In this document: positions 58,860 through 64,000 of the stretch, one piece after another
Position numbering within the stretch: the first letter of the stretch is position 1
Layout of the letters: every line of letters starts with the position of its first letter
Assembly: GCF_022014595.1 (NCBI RefSeq)
Contig: NZ_CP091740.1
Location: 682,001-746,000 of the forward strand
Source: Solitalea lacus
GTDB taxonomy: Bacteria > Bacteroidota > Bacteroidia > Sphingobacteriales > Sphingobacteriaceae
DNA: 64,000 nt
Direction: 5' to 3'
The notes under the pieces: model-generated
Database searches by the model: none
Told to the model about the DNA's origin: nothing
The model's input: the letters and a program-made list of their open reading frames with translations, nothing else
Made by a program: the position numbers and the translations under genes

Positions 58860-59462
58860 ATGCCCAATAAGACAACGCTCAAAACTCCTGACTCAGAACT
58901 TATAAGATGTGGGTGGTGTGGTAATGATCCATTATATCAAAAGTATCATGATGAGGAATGGGGTCGGGAAGTTCGGGATGATAAAACCATGTTTGAGTTT
59001 TTACTCTTAGAGAGTGCTCAGGCGGGTTTAAGTTGGATCACTATTTTACGTAAGAGAGAGAATTACCGAAAGGCATTTGCTGATTTTGATGTTGAAAAGG
59101 TAGCTGCTTTTACTGAGGAGGACATTGAGCGTTTGTTGAAAGACGAAGGGATTATCCGTAACCGGTTAAAGATTACCGCTGCCATAACAAATGCAAAATT
59201 GTTTATCGAGCTTCAAAAAGAGTTCGGAAGCTTTAATAATTACATTTGGGGTTTTTTACCAGATGGGAAGCCAATAATTAATCAGCCTAAAAGTTTAAGT
59301 GAAGTTCCTCCCAGGACAGAAATATCCGATGCAATTAGCAAGGATATGAAAAAACGGGGTTTTAAGTTTTTTGGCACCACTATATGCTATGCCCACATGC
59401 AAGCAACCGGAATGGTAAATGATCATTTGGTAGACTGCCATGTGATACACAATGGACAATAA
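58860..59462 (+). CDS. tag: DNA-3-methyladenine glycosylase I
   Basis: A 200-residue base-excision repair enzyme that removes 3-methyladenine from DNA. The signature RCGWCGNDPLYQKYHDEEWG starts near residue 16, with zinc-binding Cys there and matching His and Cys in GTTICYAHMQATGMVNDHLVDCH. LLLESAQAGLSWITILRKRENYRKAF is the helix-hairpin-helix substrate region with catalytic Glu. The start at 58860 (MPNKTTLK) fits the family; an in-frame ATG at 58761 lies inside the IS right repeat and would add 33 unrelated residues. The IS ends 85 nt upstream, so the native promoter may be displaced or replaced. Confidence 0.94.
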   Translation: MPNKTTLKTPDSELIRCGWCGNDPLYQKYHDEEWGREVRDDKTMFEFLLLESAQAGLSWITILRKRENYRKAFADFDVEKVAAFTEEDIERLLKDEGIIRNRLKITAAITNAKLFIELQKEFGSFNNYIWGFLPDGKPIINQPKSLSEVPPRTEISDAISKDMKKRGFKFFGTTICYAHMQATGMVNDHLVDCHVIHNGQ

Positions 59463-59495
59463 AAAAGCGTTCAACTTTTGGGTTGAACGCTTTTT
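59462..59495. terminator. Bidirectional terminator between tag and SusD gene
   Basis: AAAAAGCGTTCAAC and GTTGAACGCTTTTT are exact complements, six-nt loop, overlapping the last base of the tag stop. Confidence 0.9.
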
Positions 59496-59508
59496 ATTAT
59501 TGGTTTGT

Positions 59509-61005
59509 CTATTTCAAAATCCACATCAATTCGTTGATATCATCTTTGCCACCAAACTGACTTTGCAATGCTTTGGTTAGGTTTTCTGTATTATTAGTGT
59601 GTTCACTTGAAGGATACAGGAAACGTTTAGGAATACGCTGGCTGTTTGCAGTACCAGGTCCTACCAGGAAAGTAGGAACTCCGGTTCTGCGTTGATTGTA
59701 ATATGCTTCCCACCCTGAGTTTTGGAAAAATCCAAGATACTTTTGCATCAGAATTTGATTCAAAGCTACGTCTGCAACTGATGAATAAGCAACCTCTGGT
59801 TGTGCCAGGTAAGCATTAATAGCATCAGTTGAAATTCCATAAAGCTGCATCGATGCTCTGATTCCTTTGTTGTAAGAATCAGCAGCATTGCCATTTACCC
59901 AACCACGGTTAATTGCCTCTGCTATGTTAAAGCATAATTCAATATAACCTATTTGAATACATGGCTCTCCCAGGTATTGATAGTAACGGTCTTTGCGAAT
60001 GAATGAATACTCGCCTTTATTGGCTTTTGACGACATATCGTCCAAGCTTTCACCTGAGCTGGCGCCTACATATGCAGCAAAATCGGCAGGAGTTAAACCT
60101 GCTGCAATTTTTGCTGGAGCTGGCTCTGCTACAATAAATGTGCGTGGATCCTTTAAACTAACAAGTTTATTTAAATATGTAGCTGACATGTTATTGCGTG
60201 TAGCCGTGTTGCCAAAATTGTCAGGGTTTAAAGGATATTTATTCGTTGTAGTGTTATAAACATATTGAAGGTTATCCTCTGAACTGTTAGGTAAAGGATA
60301 TTTAGCAGGGTTGGCTATAGTTTCTGCAAAACGTTGCTTAACCTTTAAATCGATGTCGGCTTCTTTTTTACTTAAATGAATCAATAATCGCAATTTAAAG
60401 GCATTGACAGCTTTTTGCCAACCTGTAAGCTTTCCTCCTAATAAAAAGTCTCCAGCAAGATTTTTATCATTTGCAATAATTAATGCGGCCAAGTCAGCAT
60501 TAGCTTCTTCTAACCAGGTAAGAGACTGTAAAAACACTTCTTTTTGTGTATTGTATTTAGGTTTGAAGATGCCTTCTGAAGTTCTTAACGCTTCATCCAT
60601 TGGAATATCTCCAAGACGCATAGTCATATCTATATAGAAAAACGCTTTAAAGAATTTTGCTAAGGCAGAGTATGCATTTTTGGTAGGAAGACCGCTGCCA
60701 CTGCTGGCTGCTTCCAATTCCATCTGCTTAATGTCATTTAAAGTAAGGTAATTGGTAGAACCGCCTGTCCAGCTATATTCTTGATTGGCATAGTAGTTAT
60801 AATTGCTGCACCAATATTGGTTCCAACGCTGAACATCGCTCCATGGTCCTTTGTAGAAATCATTTTCGATGCTTGTTAAAAGCAAGGCCGGGGAAGATTT
60901 AGTAGTTTTATTTGGGTTTTTCTCCAGCTCCTCGAAATTCTGGCAAGCAGATACACTAAATCCTGCTGCGGCAAGGAGTATGATTAGTTTTTTATTCAGT
61001 TTCAT
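59509..61005 (-). CDS. SusD/RagB-family outer-membrane lipoprotein
   Basis: A 498-residue surface lipoprotein. The signal peptide with lipobox SVSAC is followed by FEELEKNPNKTTKSSPALLLTSIENDFY, an opening typical of the SusD-like_2 subgroup. Helical TPR-like parts run through ALAKFFKAFFYIDMTMRLGDIPMDEAL and KLTGWQKAVNAFKLRLLIHLSKKE, and the C-terminal ALNQILMQKYLGFFQNSGWEAYYNQRRTG is a strong family motif. It should form a lid over the SusC barrel and capture glycans or peptides. The start at 61005 (MKLNKKLIIL) fits the signal peptide better than the ATG at 61023. SusC lies 25 nt upstream; no glycosidase genes lie to the right within view to hint at substrate. Confidence 0.92.
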   Translation of the reverse strand: MKLNKKLIILLAAAGFSVSACQNFEELEKNPNKTTKSSPALLLTSIENDFYKGPWSDVQRWNQYWCSNYNYYANQEYSWTGGSTNYLTLNDIKQMELEAASSGSGLPTKNAYSALAKFFKAFFYIDMTMRLGDIPMDEALRTSEGIFKPKYNTQKEVFLQSLTWLEEANADLAALIIANDKNLAGDFLLGGKLTGWQKAVNAFKLRLLIHLSKKEADIDLKVKQRFAETIANPAKYPLPNSSEDNLQYVYNTTTNKYPLNPDNFGNTATRNNMSATYLNKLVSLKDPRTFIVAEPAPAKIAAGLTPADFAAYVGASSGESLDDMSSKANKGEYSFIRKDRYYQYLGEPCIQIGYIELCFNIAEAINRGWVNGNAADSYNKGIRASMQLYGISTDAINAYLAQPEVAYSSVADVALNQILMQKYLGFFQNSGWEAYYNQRRTGVPTFLVGPGTANSQRIPKRFLYPSSEHTNNTENLTKALQSQFGGKDDINELMWILK

Positions 61006-61030
61006 TTTAATTCTTCTTTGCATTAAATGG

Positions 61031-64000
61031 TTAGAATGTAATGTTCAAATTGATGCCGTAGCTTTTGCTGGTTGGCGTTTGTAAGCTCGATTGTGAAGTC
61101 ATACCAGGGAACTGATCAAGGTCAACATCCTTTACCTTGGCAAAATACAACAGGTTACGGCCCACCAATGAGATAGAGGCTCGCTGAACTGACATACGGT
61201 TTAAGATGCTTTTTGGAAGATTAAAACCAATAGTTACTTCGCGAAGTTTTGCATAGGTCTTGTCGATCAGGTTTCCTTCTGAAATGCTATAATGACGGCT
61301 AATGTAATCCTGTAGGTAAGTTGGGGTAGTGTTTGTCGCAAAAGTTAACTGATCGTAGTTGGTAATGTTACCATCAACATCATAGTTGATTTTCGCTCCA
61401 TTTGAAACCACAACGCCTTCACCAATAAATGATTTAATGCCTTTAACGTCATTGGCTCTGGCTTCACCCCAGGCACCTTGAACGGTTTTAATGTGACGTC
61501 CACCGCGCATCGTTTGACGTAAAACATAATCCACCATTTTACCTCCTACACGGCCATCAAATTGAAATCCGAAAGTGAATTGTTTGTAACTGAATTTGTT
61601 GTTGAAGCTCCAGGTCCAATCTGGGTTCATATTACCTAAAAAGCGAGAAACCGGATTTTGAATAGGGCGACCACTGTCATCGTTTATAATCTGTCCGTTT
61701 TGCGTACGCGCAAAAGCAGATGTGTAAAGCTTGTCTAGACGGTCACCAACTTTTAAGAATTGTTGTAAATTCTCAATACCCGGATATATTTCGGTCAATA
61801 CTTCTTTATACGTTGACCAGTTAACCATCACATCCCATTTAAAACCATTGATTTTTCTGAATGGAGAGCCTGTTAAAGTTAGCTCCCAGCCACTACGGCG
61901 AGATTTGATGCCATTGGTTAAAAAGCTGGAATAGCCTGTAGCCTGTGATAATGGGAGTTCGAAAATTCTAGGCCCATCCAAGCTGCTGAAATAAGAGGCA
62001 TCTACTCCTAAACGATTACCAAGGAATTTCATTTCGGCTCCGGTTTCATAAGCAGAACTGTAGCCTGGCTGTAAGTCCGGATTGGTTAAAATGTTGGTAT
62101 AGCTTGACCCCGGCTGATTGTTGTAAATAGGGCTTACAGAATACGACGGATTATTTTTGTATGAAGGACCGTTGTATGGTGTGGTATAGTCCATGCCATA
62201 TGCTAGATTATAACCTGATAATACAGCTGCTGAACTGATGTATTGGTCAACAGCAGTGTTTCCTACCTTGGCATAAGAGCCTCTCAGTTTTAAATAAGAA
62301 ATTGCAGTTGGCATTTTTATTAGTTCCGATAAAACTACACCTGTTCCTATAGAAGGATAAAAGAAGGTGTTGTTTTGCGTAGGCATGGTTGATGACTTAT
62401 CAACACGTCCGGTAAGCGATAAGCTCAGGAAGTTTTTATACATCAAATCCAAGTAAGCATATGAGCTGAAAACTTGCATTGGAGCCTCGTAGTTGAATGT
62501 TTGACGAGGGTTTAAAGAGTTGTTAAGATTGTACCATCCCGGTATATTCAAATAGTCAGTAGTTGAATAAGTTGAATGGTAATTAAATGTACGTAAGTTG
62601 GCTCCCAATGAAGCTTTGACATCCAGTGAAGGGACTACTTCTTTGTCAAAGTTTAGCAATACATCAGTATTGTTTTCGAACATGTTGCGCATATCTTCGC
62701 GGTAGTCTCCTTTGGCTTGCTCGCGGCCGTAAGTGGTTGCAGAGTAAGGTAGCTTTTCAGTACGAAGTAAGTCGTAAGTAGTAATTTGAGTACGGGCACT
62801 TAAGTTCAAATAATTTGTGAATTTGTAATTTAAGCTCATGTGACCATACATATCGGTTTTGTGGTGGCTGCGTAACCATTCTTTAGCTACAAACCAAGGG
62901 TTGTTATAGCGTTGGTACTCAGCATATATTTGTTGAGTGCCTTCTTTGCCTTCTTGCCAGTAGTTTTTCATGTCATCTACGCTCCAGTCGGCACCACCCC
63001 ATAACACCATATTGTAAATTAAGCTGTTTGGCCCGTAGTTTACATCAGGATAATTAGGTGTAAACTGACGGTTATAGTTTACAGCAGATTCAAAACGCAA
63101 CTTTGGTGAAAAATTGTAACCTGCAGAAACGTTAAAGTTTAGTCCGTTTAGTTGGGTATTAGGCACAAGTCCGCGTTGGTAGCTATAGGTTGATGAGAAA
63201 CGTAAATCATATTTTTCTCCACTTGTGGCAACAGCAATGTTATTGCTGTTAATAAGTCCTGTTTGTAAGAAACGAGTAAGGTTATCTTTTCCGCGAGCTA
63301 TAAATGGAGTTGGAGTGCGCTTTCCTGTTGATGGATTAATAGGACTATCGTATTGCGCAATTAACTGTCCGTTTAATGCAGGTCCCCAAATATCATAGTC
63401 TGCGTCATTTTTACCTCCGCCTTTTCCATCAACAAACTCGTATTTTCCATGGTCACCCGGGCCATACATATCCTGTATTTTAGGAATAGCGTTGAAGCCA
63501 CTTTGAGCCATGGTGCTTGAGTTAAAATCTATTGAAAAGCCACGGGTATCTTTTGAGCCGCGTTTGGTAGTGATTTGAACAGCACCAAATTGTCCGTTTG
63601 AACCATATAAAGCAGATGCGGCAGGGCCTTTTAATACCGTGTAGGTTTCTATGTCATCAGAACTGATGTTCCAGGTATCAGAGCTGATAGGGACACCGTC
63701 AACCACAAATAAAGGTTGCTTGCCACGTAATAAGATACTGGGAGATCCCAATAACTCGGCAGAAGCTCCAACTGTTAATCCTGAAACTTTCCCCACTAGA
63801 GCATTTACAGGGTTTGGTTCGCGAGCTTTAATCAATTCATCCCCTTTTACCTCTTGTACCGCATAGCCAAGCTTAGCTTTATCTTTCTTAATGCCAAGTG
63901 CTGTTACAACTACTTCGCCCAGTATTTTAGAGTCAGCTTCTAACTGCACATTAATAACAGTATTTAAGCCAACTTTTATTGTTTTACTCATATAACCAAC
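61031..64000 (-). CDS. SusC/RagA-type TonB-linked outer-membrane protein (5' end beyond window)
   Basis: At least 989 residues of a SusC-like transporter. The frame stays open to base 64000 and reads VGY before the Met at 63991. This is the end of the N-terminal CarboxypepD-regulatory-like domain (normal pattern VGY...NVQLEADSKILGEVVVTALG), so the true start lies to the right of the window. The TonB-box-like LGEVVVTALGIKK is followed by the plug domain (NPVNALVGKVSGLTVG, PSILLRGKQPLFVVDGVPI, GPAASALYGSNGQFGAVQITTKRG) and a 22-strand barrel ending SYGINLNITF. It pairs with the SusD-like lipoprotein downstream for TonB-driven nutrient uptake. Confidence 0.92.
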   Translation of the reverse strand, partial: VGYMSKTIKVGLNTVINVQLEADSKILGEVVVTALGIKKDKAKLGYAVQEVKGDELIKAREPNPVNALVGKVSGLTVGASAELLGSPSILLRGKQPLFVVDGVPISSDTWNISSDDIETYTVLKGPAASALYGSNGQFGAVQITTKRGSKDTRGFSIDFNSSTMAQSGFNAIPKIQDMYGPGDHGKYEFVDGKGGGKNDADYDIWGPALNGQLIAQYDSPINPSTGKRTPTPFIARGKDNLTRFLQTGLINSNNIAVATSGEKYDLRFSSTYSYQRGLVPNTQLNGLNFNVSAGYNFSPKLRFESAVNYNRQFTPNYPDVNYGPNSLIYNMVLWGGADWSVDDMKNYWQEGKEGTQQIYAEYQRYNNPWFVAKEWLRSHHKTDMYGHMSLNYKFTNYLNLSARTQITTYDLLRTEKLPYSATTYGREQAKGDYREDMRNMFENNTDVLLNFDKEVVPSLDVKASLGANLRTFNYHSTYSTTDYLNIPGWYNLNNSLNPRQTFNYEAPMQVFSSYAYLDLMYKNFLSLSLTGRVDKSSTMPTQNNTFFYPSIGTGVVLSELIKMPTAISYLKLRGSYAKVGNTAVDQYISSAAVLSGYNLAYGMDYTTPYNGPSYKNNPSYSVSPIYNNQPGSSYTNILTNPDLQPGYSSAYETGAEMKFLGNRLGVDASYFSSLDGPRIFELPLSQATGYSSFLTNGIKSRRSGWELTLTGSPFRKINGFKWDVMVNWSTYKEVLTEIYPGIENLQQFLKVGDRLDKLYTSAFARTQNGQIINDDSGRPIQNPVSRFLGNMNPDWTWSFNNKFSYKQFTFGFQFDGRVGGKMVDYVLRQTMRGGRHIKTVQGAWGEARANDVKGIKSFIGEGVVVSNGAKINYDVDGNITNYDQLTFATNTTPTYLQDYISRHYSISEGNLIDKTYAKLREVTIGFNLPKSILNRMSVQRASISLVGRNLLYFAKVKDVDLDQFPGMTSQSSLQTPTSKSYGINLNITF

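Noticed and set aside
1-64000. CRISPR arrays, tRNA or rRNA genes, prophage or conjugative genes
   Set aside because: No regularly spaced direct repeats, no cloverleaf-like segment noticed, and no phage or transfer genes. The only mobile element seen is the IS at 57313-58774.

Overview
The window looks like chromosomal DNA of a free-living member of the Bacteroidota, probably a Sphingobacteriia-type organism such as a Pedobacter or Solitalea relative. Four things point there: (i) gliding and type IX secretion genes (porV, gldJ, gldD); (ii) a SusC/SusD outer-membrane pair; (iii) promoters with the Bacteroidota -7 element TAnnTTTG and few Shine-Dalgarno sequences; (iv) low-GC housekeeping genes resembling those of that class. 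I cannot fix the genus from sequence alone. No rRNA, tRNA or CRISPR array was seen.

Layout. 1-4900: a B12-binding mutase subunit, glnS, a hotdog thioesterase, a small membrane protein, a SpoU/TrmH RNA methyltransferase and ispF. 4950-9320: the gliding/T9SS locus porV <- -> gldJ - murF. 9390-12170: pyruvate dehydrogenase E2 and E1-alpha. 12470-15380: a C40 peptidase, a CREST-type (alkaline-ceramidase-like) membrane protein, and a coupled PhzF/VOC pair. 15400-20480: a complete threonine operon (promoter, Thr/Ile-rich leader peptide, thrA-hom fusion, thrB, thrC). 20600-32280: an S41 lipoprotein, fumC, an S1/P1 nuclease, a TPR protein, phosphosulfolactate synthase, aroE, gldD, an MBL hydrolase, a LolC/E-type permease and hutH. 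32300-38400 (minus): gmhA, a PQQ-type sugar dehydrogenase lipoprotein, pfkA, dsbD, birA. 38450-45160: rsfS-ftsH, a conserved protein of unknown function, galK <- -> galM, and a GNAT acetyltransferase.

45200-50110 holds an MBL hydrolase, an AhpD-like protein, an alkyltransferase-like (ATL) DNA repair protein, and a three-gene set that looks like an aminophosphonate pathway: a PhnX-like HAD hydrolase, an OPA-type MFS transporter and a glycine-oxidase-like FAD enzyme. A perfect 11-bp dyad overlaps the hydrolase promoter. 50386-57244 is a tight six-gene operon (SpoIIM-like, membrane protein, DUF4129, DUF4350, MoxR, DUF58) with a divergent RDD gene. A complete IS1380-type element with perfect 17-bp terminal repeats and a 5-bp GTTAT target duplication follows (57313-58774). 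Then come tag and a minus-strand SusC/SusD pair whose SusC runs off the right edge.

Most genes are separated by clear hairpin terminators, many shared between convergent genes. The most notable items are the threonine leader peptide with a full Bacteroidota promoter, the phosphonate-type module with its putative operator, the PhzF protein lacking its catalytic glutamate, a phosphosulfolactate synthase behind a structured 5' region, and the intact IS. I saw no clearly novel multi-gene defence or mobile system.
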